Source: Adenophora triphylla var. japonica
Lineage: Eukaryota; Streptophyta; Magnoliopsida; Asterales; Campanulaceae
Reading direction: 5' to 3'
Assembly: GCA_022495995.1 (NCBI GenBank)
Contig: JAFEMH010002493.1
Span: 1-64,000 of the forward strand
Length of the DNA: 64,000 nt
Below, in pieces: positions 55,818 to 64,000 of this stretch. Each line of letters begins with the position of its first letter. Positions within the stretch are counted from its first letter, which is position 1. The notes beneath the pieces were generated by a model. The model made no database searches. It was not told where the DNA came from and was given only the letters and a program-made list of their open reading frames with translations. A program made the position numbers and the translations under genes.

Positions 55818-55884
55818 AAATGCAAAGCCATCAGTACGGTAGAAAGAGCCAGCAACCATGTACTTGTCACAATATTATGCGAAG
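55818..55884 (-). pseudogene. Second GLR-like exon fragment
   Basis: Minus strand CDKYMVAGSFYRTDGFAF followed by donor GTAAGTAC. This corresponds to the (C.KY.MVGPTYKTDGFGF) stretch that precedes the KGSPLVPDVSRA segment in plant GLRs. It parallels the exon end at 53,497, so two GLR copies, or a duplicated exon, once stood here. Confidence 0.6.
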
Positions 55885-56052
55885 ATGTTGGTGTGTGTTC
55901 CAACCAACCCCTTTTTGTGTCTGGCGCCGCCGTCCCCCTTCCTCCGGTTCACCATCAAATGTTCGTTCTTGCTCCAACCCCGCCTCAAATTTCATCAAAG
56001 TTGATTTTAAAACTGTGTTCAGTGATGAGCAATTGTAAGTTGTAGGGTAATA
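55885..56052. other. No gene recognised
   Basis: Short non-repetitive stretch with a C-rich segment; precedes the Copia 3 LTR. Confidence 0.35.
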
Positions 56053-56566
56053 TGTTGAAATATTTTATGGACTTTACATATGTTAGTATAATAAATAAAA
56101 TCTTTATACACATAGACGTATGTACACTATAAGTAATTGTATATGTCACATTAAATATTAAAGTATTTGGGTCTAATAAAGTGATCTACTAAAGTTAAAG
56201 GGGGTCCAAGTCATCTTTTATAAGTATGGGATCTACAGTTAATATGTGCAGATATCTAAGGGGCCTAGTTGTTAATCTATGATGGACTGGCTAACATACT
56301 AGGTCATAATAAATATAGGGTTATGGTCCCCAATTGACCTACCTAGGTTTTATTCTCTTGATTCCCATTGTCATCTGAATTCTAAGAACCCTAAGGATCA
56401 ATTGGAAGACAATAATCGTTCATCAAGTCTTCATCAAGTGTTCTCCAAATATTGCTATGGATTTAAGTTTGTCTATCGTTCCATAATTTTTGATAACTTA
56501 AAGCATGATTGTCCTAGAATAAATATTCCGCATCATTCTAGGGTTTATGTATAATTAATTCCATCA
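56053..56566 (+). repeat. 5' LTR of Copia 3 (approximate borders)
   Basis: TGTTGAAATATTTTATGG to TTCCATCA. Its right border is fixed by the PBS two bases on; the left border is a best guess because no second LTR is in the window. AATAAATATAGG near 56,308 is a possible TATA region. Confidence 0.65.
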
Positions 56567-56568
56567 AG

Positions 56569-56580
56569 TGGTATCAAAGT
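56569..56580 (+). other. Primer binding site of Copia 3
   Basis: TGGTATCAAAGT, initiator tRNA-Met type. Confidence 0.85.
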
Positions 56581-57728
56581 CGTAATCTTGCTTTGTTGTT
56601 GGGATTATTTGGATCGAATTGATTATGCTGTTTATGATTTAATTTGGCTAAACAAAATTGATTATGTTGTTTCTTTCTACTTCGTGTTTTCTAGTATTGT
56701 CGAAGGGTGTTGTGGATATTCTTGAATGACTAAACATTAAATTACACCCTTAATCCAGAAAAGAAAACCCTAGAGATTTTTCGTCTGTCTGACTGTGAAG
56801 ATCATAGCTCCTTCTCCAGGAATTTTTTTCTCGATCCAACCGTTGAATTTAAGCGCCTAGGTGTTGCGAACAATCCCTGAAAGTTTGAGCTCGATCCAAT
56901 GGTTATCGAATCGGGAAATTGAGTTTTTCTGGGGCTGATCGGAGCAGTGACAGAATTTGTGCAGATTTTGATTTTGGTTAATGATTTCTTTCCTCAATTG
57001 ACTCGAAAAGAAGAAACCAAAACTCTTTCTTTTGATTTCTTGAATTTTGCTTCATCTTTTCCCTTTAACGTCGAGCCAGGCCGAGGGAAGGGATTCAGAA
57101 TGGCCTCATGTGTTTATGCCATATGTATTGTGTTTTGTTTTTTTGGTTTGTAATAATTATGTGTTATTTGGATTAAGTAAATATTATTTATTGAAATTAT
57201 TATTATGGACTTAATAATTTTAAATTTCAATAATAATGTTTAATTTATGCCCATGTTTGAAATTACTCTGGGTTCGTTTATTCGAACACATCTTGTATTT
57301 TATGTTATTAAATTTACGTAGCATGTTACCAAAGTAACCTCTCCCATAAATTTTTTTTTAATTTAAAATACATGATTATTTGAAGTTCTTTTTAGCGTGT
57401 TTGTTCTTCGTGCGGGTAATGGTCGGCCCAAAGAAAGGCTATTATTTGGCAGAAATTCAAATTCGTTTGTGGAGATAAATATTTAACAGTTATTAAGTGT
57501 CCATGTGAATATTGAGTCGGTCCAAAGAAAGGCTTGATATTTGACAGGATTTTACTGTTAATATTTGATTTCTACTTCAAGAAAATCACTTGCAAGTTAA
57601 TTTTCTATCCAAAGATTAAAATTAATGTTGCGTTGATTTTCTTGTAATGGGATAATTTTAATTTCAAACATTTATCTGCTTAAAGTTATATGTGAGCTTA
57701 TTTATTTTATTTTTTGTTCTCTATTCAG
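56581..57728 (+). other. Copia 3 leader with likely intron
   Basis: Noncoding leader. It holds two copies of TCGG(C/T)CCAAAGAAAGGCT (57,424 and 57,518) and ends TTCTCTATTCAG, a good splice acceptor, as in Copia 1. A leader intron would place the true start codon in an upstream exon that I could not fix. Confidence 0.55.
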
Positions 57729-58193
57729 TTACTTCATTAGCTTCTAATGTATCTGCTAACATCAACTCGATTTCCATGCTGAATGGGATGAATTTTAAGA
57801 GCTGGAAAGAAAATGTGCTGATTGTTCTGGGAGTTATGGATCTAGACCTTACACCCAGGGAGCCAAAACCTGCTGACCTGACTAGCACGAGTACATCTCA
57901 AGCTAAGAAGGATATGGAAAAGTGGGAACGCTCAAATCGCATGTGTCTTATGATCATGAAGAAAAGCATCCCAGAATCATTCAGAGGCGATATAGATGAT
58001 GAGAAAGTTGCAATGACGTTCCTTACAGAGCTTGAAAAGCGTTTTGATAAGAATGAAAGGGCAGAAATAAGCACGCTTTTGCGTAATCTTGTTGCCATGA
58101 GGTATAAAGGTAAAGGGAACGTGCGTGAGTACATTATGGAGATGGCTAATTTGGCATCTAAACTTAAGGCTCTCAAGTTTGAGCTGTCGGATG
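57729..58193 (+). CDS. Copia 3 gag, N-terminal part, intact up to E3
   Basis: Open frame SANINSISMLNGMNFKSWKE, NVLIVLGVMDLDLTPRE, MEKWERSNRMCLMIMKKSIP, LEKRFDKNERAEISTLLRNL, VREYIMEMANLASKLKALKF. It is copia Gag (UBN2-like), which packages element RNA into cytoplasmic particles. The frame has no stop or shift over 465 bp, in contrast to Copia 1. It ends at ELSDV where the E3 LTR begins. First methionine inside this exon is at about 57,776; the natural start may be in a leader exon. Confidence 0.85.
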
Positions 58194-58424
58194 TGTGATG
58201 ATGTTGCCATTTCGCGGGAAAAATTCGATTTTTGCGTTTCTTTGAAAAACCAAATAAAACCGGAAAAAAACGGAGTCGCCACGCCATTTTAATTTTGAGG
58301 GCCAAAACTTTGAAAAAAGCCCGAGATCAGAGATTTAGGTTCGAGGTCATGTTTACGCGTCGGAAGGACGTTAGTGTGCACCCGACGCGCCTCGTAAAAC
58401 GAGTCTTCCAAGCTGAAAATCATT

Positions 58425-58449
58425 TGTGTGTGTGTGTGTGTGTGTGTGT
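58425..58449. repeat. (GT)n microsatellite in E3 LTR
   Basis: About twelve GT units, counterpart of the (CA)n in the E1 LTR. Confidence 0.95.
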
Positions 58450-59614
58450 TTTGGCCAAAATAAGTTGAAACTCAGAAAAGTAAAAATTGGGACATCTTTT
58501 TAAGACTTTAAACTGATCCCATGATTTTTTGGAAGATTTTTGGGTTGAGATTTGGTACTCAAAAGACCTTTTGAAGTTGAGAGTCATTTCTGCCAGAATG
58601 AAAAAGGCAGTGGACCTTTGATTTTGAAAGGGATTCAAGGGTCTTAAAACTTCATAATCTGGATAAACTCAGAGAATTAAAGTTGTTCTAGACACCTTAA
58701 ATAAAGTTTGTGCGAAGGAATTTTCCATTTTGGAGAAGATTTGAGGGGTCAAAACCTTCTGGAAACCTCAGATATGAGATCTGGATTCCCAGAAGCTGAT
58801 GAACTAGCCTCTGAAAGAAAATTTGAAAAGAGGAGTTTTACTCACCCAAAAAATAAAGTAAAAATATGTCTGGAAAGCCCTGGATGTTGGCTACAAAAAG
58901 TGTTTTGTAGTCAACACCAAATTCCAAGTTCATCTGTGTCCAAAAATTAAGACAATGGACTGAGGTCTGGGAAAATTGCTACTGGACAGCAATTTCTCAA
59001 GAAAGAAAATATGATTTTAAGGGGGGTTTTGCATCCATGCTTGTCCCCATTTCCCTAGGTTTTGGTTAGTGATCACTAGACATTTTAGTGGTGAATCAAC
59101 TATACCAAACCATCCTTGGGGTACATTAGGACTAAGCATTTCATTTGCTTGGGGAGGGGGATTTTACCCTTTGAAATCAAGATTTAGTGCTTGAAAATGG
59201 TTTTTTAGGGTTTTGAAAGTGCATTTTTGCAAGTAAACAAGAAAAGCTTTGAAAATAATGTTGATCTTTGGAGAAGATCATCCATGGAGATGGTCTTCCA
59301 TGGTGATCTTCTTAGATCTAGAGCAAGAAGATGAAAGAACTACATTTTGTAGTTTGAAGATGCATGCATGGATGAGATTTAGGGTTAGGAAGAGGAGGGT
59401 TTACCAATCTTCCTTGTGTTCTTGAGTGTTTGGCTTGAGTGTATGAGTGTTTAGGGCTTTAATATGAGAGTGAGTGGATGAGCATGAGTTGGGAAAGATT
59501 GGAGAGAAAATGGTGACAATTCAAGTGAATTCTCACTGTTTTCTCTCTATATTTCGCCAGAGGTTCGGTGCAAAATGTGTTTTTTTCCTCTTTATTTTTG
59601 TGACTGGAGGGCTC

Positions 59615-59657
59615 AATTTATAGCCCTCTGAGATTGACAATCCCATCCGCGCGGACA
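59615..59657 (-). promoter_or_regulatory. E3 LTR promoter: palindrome, 21 bp, TATA box
   Basis: Minus strand TGTCCGCGCGGATG (59,644-59,657), 21 bp, then TATAAATT (59,615-59,622) and GAGCCCTCC. E1 has the same 21-bp spacing with GGTCCGTACTGACC and TATAAATA. Confidence 0.8.
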
Positions 59658-59951
59658 AGTCCAGGCAGCGTGCACTGTTCATTAAATGCAGCTCCAGCTT
59701 TGGACAAGAAGAATATTTCTTTTTGAAATTCAAATTAGGCAGCCAGTTTATGTTTCCAGCATTGCTATATTTGGTTTTCTTCTTTTGTTTTTCTTTTTAA
59801 GATTCTTTTTAAGGTTTAACCTTAAATAACAATGCCCATTTTACCCTCACTTTGTTAGAAATGTTAGGATAGTTAGGAATTGTTAGAAATGTTATAACTT
59901 TCGTTAATTTTATAACGAAAATTCTAACAAGCTCAAATTGGAGCACTTACA

Positions 59952-59963
59952 GTAGCCCCTCGG
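59952..59963 (-). other. Polypurine tract of E3
   Basis: Minus strand CCGAGGGGCTAC adjoins TGTAAGTGCTCC, the LTR start; E1 has CGAGGGCTTC at the same place. Confidence 0.75.
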
Positions 59964-60054
59964 CGACGGCGCTTTCGAAGGAAGCGGGGTCGTCGATAAG
60001 AGTAAGGCTCCACATTTGGCAGGATGATCGAGTGATCGGGTGGCTGAACCTAGC

Positions 60055-60635
60055 GATAGGCTACCTACGTATCCCGAATGGGAATCAAGCCAGTCGTAGT
60101 TCGGGTCTTTGACCCTGGAGATGATGGCGTTTTAGGTGCCTCGAACCTGATGAGCGATTTCTACAGTCGGTTGCTGGAAAGAAACTCTGCTGGGGATTAT
60201 AGATGACCATTTTTGGTCCGATGGCTATCCGCTCTGCTGGGGATAAGAGATGACCATTTTTGGTCTGATGGCTATCCGCTCTGCTGGGGATAAGAGATGA
60301 CCACTTTCGGTCTCGGCTGGGGATGATTGCGATTTATCGCTTTCTAGTGATAGCGTCTTAGGTGCCTCGAACCTTGAAGATGGCGTTTTAGGTGCCTCGG
60401 ACCTTGGAGATGGCGTTTTAGGTGCCTCGAACCTTGGAGATGGCGTTTTAGGCGCCTCGAACCTTGATGATGATGGCTTTTTAGGCGCCTCGAACCTTAA
60501 TTTGAAATGGCCTTTCGGTGGACTTTGTCTGCTGCCGAAGGAGAGGGTGACCGTGCTGGTCGAGGGGCTGGACCTAATGATAGGCTACCTACGTATCCCT
60601 AGTGGGAATCAAGCCCTTTCGTAGTTCGAGCACTA
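60055..60635 (-). repeat. TACGTAGG motif pair and short repeats
   Basis: CTACCTACGTATCCC with CTTTCGTAGTTCG-type partner occurs at about 60,062 and 60,586. Between them are GATGGCGTTTTAGGTGCCTC (about five copies) and CTCTGCTGGGGATAAGAGAT units (60,187-60,330). Confidence 0.85.
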
Positions 60636-60689
60636 CTCGAGATTCCGTTAACTTTGCTGGGGATTTCGTTAGCCTTTGCTGGGGAAAAT

Positions 60690-61800
60690 CAGACATATTT
60701 GTCTGGGGAATTGGTCTTACGTTTGACTGCCGTTGGATGATTTTGATGAAAGATACGGGATCTCGTTATCTTTCTCAGGGCACTCGGTCTTACGTTTGAC
60801 TCAGCCGGGGTAATTTTGATGAAAGATACGGATCTCGTTATCTTTCTCGGGGCACTCGGCCTTACGTTTGGCTAGCAGGAAGATTTTGATGAAAGATACG
60901 GGATCCGTTATCTTTCTCGGGGCACTCCGGTCTTACGTTTGACTGCCTAGGGTAATTTTGATGAAAGATACGGGATCTCGTTATCTTTCTCGGGGCACTC
61001 GGTCTTACGTTTGACTGCCGGGGGTAATTTTGATGAAAGATACGGGATTTCGTTATCTTTCTCGGGGCACTCGGTCTTACGTTTTACTGCCGGGGGTAAT
61101 TTTGATGAAAGATACGGGATTTCGTTATCTTTCTCGGGGCACTCGGTCTTACGTTTGACTGCCGGGGGTAATTTTGATGAAAGATACGAGATTTCGTTAT
61201 CTTTCTCGGGGCACTCGGTCTTACGTTTTACTGCCGGGGTAATTTTGATGAAAGATACGGGATTCCGTTATCTTTCTCGGGCACTCGGTCTTACGTTTCT
61301 TAGGGTAATTTTGATGAAAGATACGGGATCCGTTATCTTTCTCGGGCACCTCGGTCTTACGTTTTCTTAGGGGAATGATTTTGATGAAAGATACGGGATC
61401 CGTTATCTTTCTCGGGGCACTCTGTCTTACGTTTTACTGCCGGGGGTAATTTTTGATGAAAGATACGGATCCGTTATCTTTCTCGGGGCACTCGGTCTTA
61501 CGTTTGGCTATAGGGGTAATTTTGATGAAAGATACGGGATTTCGTTATCTTTCTCGGGCACTCTGGTCTTACGTTTGACTCGGGGTAATTTTGATGAAAG
61601 ATACGGGATTTCGTTATCTTTCTCGGGGCACTCGGTTTTACGTTTGGCTAGGGGTAATTTTGATGAAAGATACGGGATCTCGTTATCTTTCTCGGCACTC
61701 GGTCTTACGTTTTTACCGCCGGGGATAATTTTGATGAAAGATACGGATCTCGTTATCTTTCTCGGGCACTTTTCGGTCTTACGTTTTACTGCCGGGGAAT
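60690..61800 (-). repeat. 72-bp tandem array of E3
   Basis: About fifteen copies of a 62-76 bp unit: GGTCTTACGTTTGACTGCCG, GGGTAATTTTGATGAAAGAT, ACGGGATCTCGTTATCTTTC, TCGGGGCACTC. Copies differ mainly by one-base changes in G runs and in the GACT/T(T)ACTGCC segment. No Cas-like genes or unique spacers are present. Confidence 0.95.
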
Positions 61801-62090
61801 GATTTTCTTGACAAGGGGCTGACTTTGGTTAACTTTGGCTAACTCTGTCAGTTCAGGGGACCTGATGCAGTCCTGAAATTTTAAGGGGCAAAAGGGTCAT
61901 TTTGACCCTTGCAATCCTATCCGCGCGGATAGGGATTGAAAACCAGGGGTATTAATTAGGGCCAACGCCCTTTTCTTCTTCCCCATTTAGTTTTGCATTT
62001 GTCGAGAGCAGAGAGAGAGAGGCCAGCCATTCCGCCATTTTTGGCCATTTAAGCTTCAAAATTCCTCCGATTTTCTTGATTTTTCGAGCA
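61801..62090 (+). other. Upstream region and 5' UTR of E3 PMD gene
   Basis: Holds the palindrome at 61,916 and a leader (GAGAGAGAGAGGCCAGCC ... TTTTCGAGCA) that aligns with the leader of the E1 PMD gene. Confidence 0.6.
61916..61933. promoter_or_regulatory. 18-bp perfect palindrome upstream of E3 PMD gene
   Basis: CCTATCCGCGCGGATAGG, about 160 bp upstream of the start codon. Read on minus, GGATTGCAAGG follows the central 14-mer; in E1 TCTTTGCAAGG follows its palindrome at the same place. Confidence 0.85.
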
Positions 62091-64000
62091 ATGGAACACG
62101 GGGAAGGCGCTTTTCAAGGCCAAGGACGTGGCCCGGTAGCGGAGAGGCGATTGGAGCTCGTCCGGATGAGGAGGCATTACAATCTTTCGCAATCGGTTGA
62201 GGAGGAGCATTACCCCGATGCTTGGCAACATTGGGCTTCGGATCCGCATCTCCGAACGGTATACTTCGAATCCTCTTGATCCTTTTGTTGATTTCTTGTT
62301 TGAAAATTTTGGGTGATTTTTGAAATTTTTTTTTTTTGAAAATTCGAATGATTGATGTTCTTGGCTTTGAATTTTGATTTTGATGCTTTGCATGTTGCAA
62401 TGAGTATATGAGTAACCCAAAATGTGCATTTTGCTTGGGAAAAAGAATTGGCATTTTTGCCACATTTTTTTTTTTAATTCGAAAATTGCATGTGAAAATT
62501 CGAAAATTGTGTTTTTTTTTTTTTTTTTTTTTTGAAATTGAATATTGCATGTTGATGATGATGATTTTTTTTTTTTTTTTTTTTTGAAATTGAATATTGA
62601 TATTGATGAATGATGATTTTTTTTTTCGAAATTGAATTTTGATATTGATGAGTGATGATGCAATGCATGCATTTTGTTTGGAAAGAATGGGCATTTTGCC
62701 AATATGGGATGTATGTATGTTTAGGATATATATTTTTTTGAAAAGTGGGACGGATTTTTCCTCCCGTTGCATGTAAGATGGATGATATGCATGTATGCAT
62801 TTTTTTTTTTTTTGTTGAAAAAGGGACGGAGTTTTACTTCCGTAGGAATGCATCTTTTTTTTTTTTTGATGAATGCATTGGGACTTGCTGAAGATTGTTT
62901 TCTTTCATGCGAGAAAAATGGGGCTATGCTCATTGTATGCTGTTATGCTGTCGAAATTTCTCTTTTTTTTTTTTTAATGTAAACGCAAATGCAATCTTTT
63001 TGACATTTTCTCTTTCTTTTTTTTTTTTTTTTTACGGGCGGACACCGTTTTGTGACGGAGCAATTGGTCGAACAAGATGAAGACTCGAGGATCGGTGGAG
63101 TACGTGATTGACTTGTGGGACCGGCTTCCGGATGCGGGCCGAGGAGCTTTGCCGAGTCCGAGACGGATCGTTGTTGAGACGGGGCTCACGGGAGTTCATC
63201 GAGTGCTTGAGGGGGTGGTCAAGTTCCCTAAGAGCAAGGGCTTGATGTTTGCTCGCGCGCAAGACTGCGGGTGGGACGCGACCCACACCTTCCACTTCTT
63301 TTGGGGCGAGGCTACGGTTACGCCCTCCGACGCGCGATCACGGGCCTGTCCTTTAATGGACGCAGCATTGAGTGGCGGGATGGCTACGAGCGATGCCGAT
63401 CTCGAGCTCTCTTCGGGATTTTCCCTATTCCCAAAAAGGGGATGGGGATGGAGTATGCCGTGGTCTACGGCAAGATCGTGGAGACCATAGCGAGTTATGA
63501 GGCCGGGGAGGAGAGGATAGGCGCCGATCGATTGCCAGTGGCCTTCTTGTGGTTTACCTTTTCGAGCACGCTCTTTGGGCATGCCGAGGGGGACGGCGAT
63601 CTTTGCCTTGCCGAGGTCCTTGGAGGACATGGAGACGGCCGGAGATGTCTCGTGGGGAGAGGCCGGCCGTGACGAGCTTTATTTTGCTCTTGATAGGTAC
63701 AGTAGGAAGGGCTGTGAGCTCCTTGTCTTGCTTCGAGTTTGCCCTGGAGGTATAAGCTCTCTTTGCTTTCCCTCTTTTTTTTTGAGCACGCACTTTTCTT
63801 TTGACACTGGATTGATTGGATTTTTACCTTCGCAGGTATGGGCGTTGGAGTTTTTCCATCGTCACGGTGTGGCGGCGGCCTGGCGGAGTACGCTGGGCGT
63901 ATCCGGCCATGCGATCTTGGTCCAAGCATGCCCGGAGAAGATAAGCTCCGAGGGCGTACGACTCTCGTGCACGCGGATTGCCTTCCTTTGACGGAGGCCG
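62091..64000 (+). pseudogene. PMD-like antisense gene of E3, 5' part
   Basis: Exon 1 (62,091-62,258, 168 bp): MEHGEGAFQGQGRGPVAERR, LELVRMRRHYNLSQSVEEEH, donor ACG/GTATAC. A T-tract-rich intron runs to about 63,065. Exon 2: YVIDLWDRLPDAGRGALPS, GWDATHTFHFFWGEATVTPS, frameshift near 63,335, then ITGLSFNGRSIEWRDGYER, GADRLPVAFLWFTFSSTLFG, a second shift near 63,610, DVSWGEAGRDELYFALDRYS. A 93-bp intron (CTGGAG/GTATAAGC ... CTTCGCAG) leads to VWALEFFHRHGVAAAW. The THTFH..GEATVT block and LW.LE ending fit the plant mobile domain family (PF10536). Only two indels break it, so it is younger or better kept than the E1 copy. It continues beyond the window. Confidence 0.78.
62259..63065 (+). other. 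Intron 1 of E3 PMD gene, T-tract rich
   Basis: Seven or more runs of 9-23 T, several followed by GAAATTGAATATTG. The long minus-strand lysine/serine-rich frames here are artefacts of these tracts. The acceptor is tentative. Confidence 0.6.

Larger units (their letters stand above)
56053..58193 (+). mobile_element. Ty1/copia element Copia 3, 5' part
   Basis: LTR, PBS, leader and intact start of gag, cut by the LTR of E3 at 58,194. The remainder should resume beyond the far end of E3, outside the window. Its gag is the closest relative of Copia 1 gag here. Confidence 0.85.
58194..59951 (-). repeat. 3' LTR of E3 (1,758 bp)
   Basis: Plus strand TGTGATGATG ... GAGCACTTACA, giving TGT/ACA ends. 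The left border is set by the broken Copia 3 gag and the right one by the adjacent PPT. Collinear with the E1 LTR. Confidence 0.85.
58194..64000 (-). mobile_element. Tat-lineage gypsy element E3, 3' part, inverted relative of E1
   Basis: Oriented on minus. From its 3' end: LTR, PPT, repeated motif block, 72-bp array, palindrome, then the PMD gene running antisense to the element (plus strand). This is the order of E1 mirrored. Pol should lie beyond 64,000. Candidate TSD on this side is GGATG. Confidence 0.85.

Noticed and set aside
60690..61800. CRISPR-like array of regularly spaced repeats
   Set aside because: The whole 72-bp unit is repeated, with no unique spacers and no cas genes, in a plant gypsy element.
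62049..62853. Long lysine/serine-rich frames on the minus strand
   Set aside because: They arise from T tracts in the PMD intron and have no coding character.
1..64000. Integrated plant pararetrovirus or other virus
   Set aside because: Every RT/integrase segment fits LTR retrotransposons with LTRs or PBS; no movement or coat protein motif was seen.

Overview
This is a transposon-dense stretch of a flowering-plant nuclear genome, most likely a eudicot. The evidence is Ty1/copia and Ty3/gypsy LTR retrotransposons with plant-type primer sites, Helitrons, a CACTA end, hAT relics and at least fifteen Stowaway-type MITEs, with only scraps of host genes (a histone H1 tail and exons resembling plant glutamate-receptor-like channels). 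I see no intact host gene, no tRNA or rRNA gene and no bacterial or organellar signature. The species cannot be named from the sequence alone.

Layout. 1-13.8 kb: the 3' part of a decayed Tat-lineage gypsy element (E1): RT, RNase H, second RNase H and integrase on +, then two antisense spliced accessory genes (DUF7745-like, then plant-mobile-domain/PMD-like), tandem arrays and a 3' LTR. 13.8-16.25 kb: remains of a second Tat-like element (E2) with an antisense Transposase_28-like gene and an LTR; E1 is inserted into that gene. 16.27-22.74 kb: Copia 1 on -, bounded by TSD TCTTG, with a promoter-less 5' LTR and a mutated RT active site. 22.8-25.97 kb: H1 pseudogene, a CACTA end, a hAT-like MITE and Stowaway MITEs. 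25,976-33,055: a 7.1-kb composite Helitron on -; a paralogous empty site at 34,195/34,196 proves its ends. 33-41 kb: MITEs, microsatellites and a hAT transposase relic. 41.3-44.2 kb: a 1.24-kb tandem duplication carrying a tiny Helitron and a gypsy LTR. 45.1-55.9 kb: relics of a glutamate-receptor-like gene on -, whose intron holds a MITE and Copia 2 (TSD ATAAA); Copia 2 itself holds a 2.75-kb solo gypsy LTR (TSD ATGAT). 56.05-58.19 kb: start of Copia 3 on +, cut in its gag by E3. 58.19-64.0 kb: the 3' part of E3, a relative of E1 in inverted orientation, with LTR, 72-bp arrays and the PMD gene.

The most interesting signal is a family of 14-16-bp palindromes with a CG-NN-CG core. In Copia 1, Copia 2 and the solo gypsy LTR they form one module with fixed spacing: palindrome, 7 nt (8 nt in one copy), palindrome, usually 6 nt, CAGAA-like. 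It is repeated every 69-74 bp, although the three elements are otherwise unrelated. In E1 and E3 different palindromes of the same architecture sit at matching positions: exactly 21 bp upstream of the LTR TATA box, and upstream of the start codons of the antisense genes. Both arms have changed together, so the symmetry rather than the sequence appears to be conserved. I propose a cis-regulatory or RNA-hairpin module shared by plant retrotransposons; this is inference and the tests are listed.
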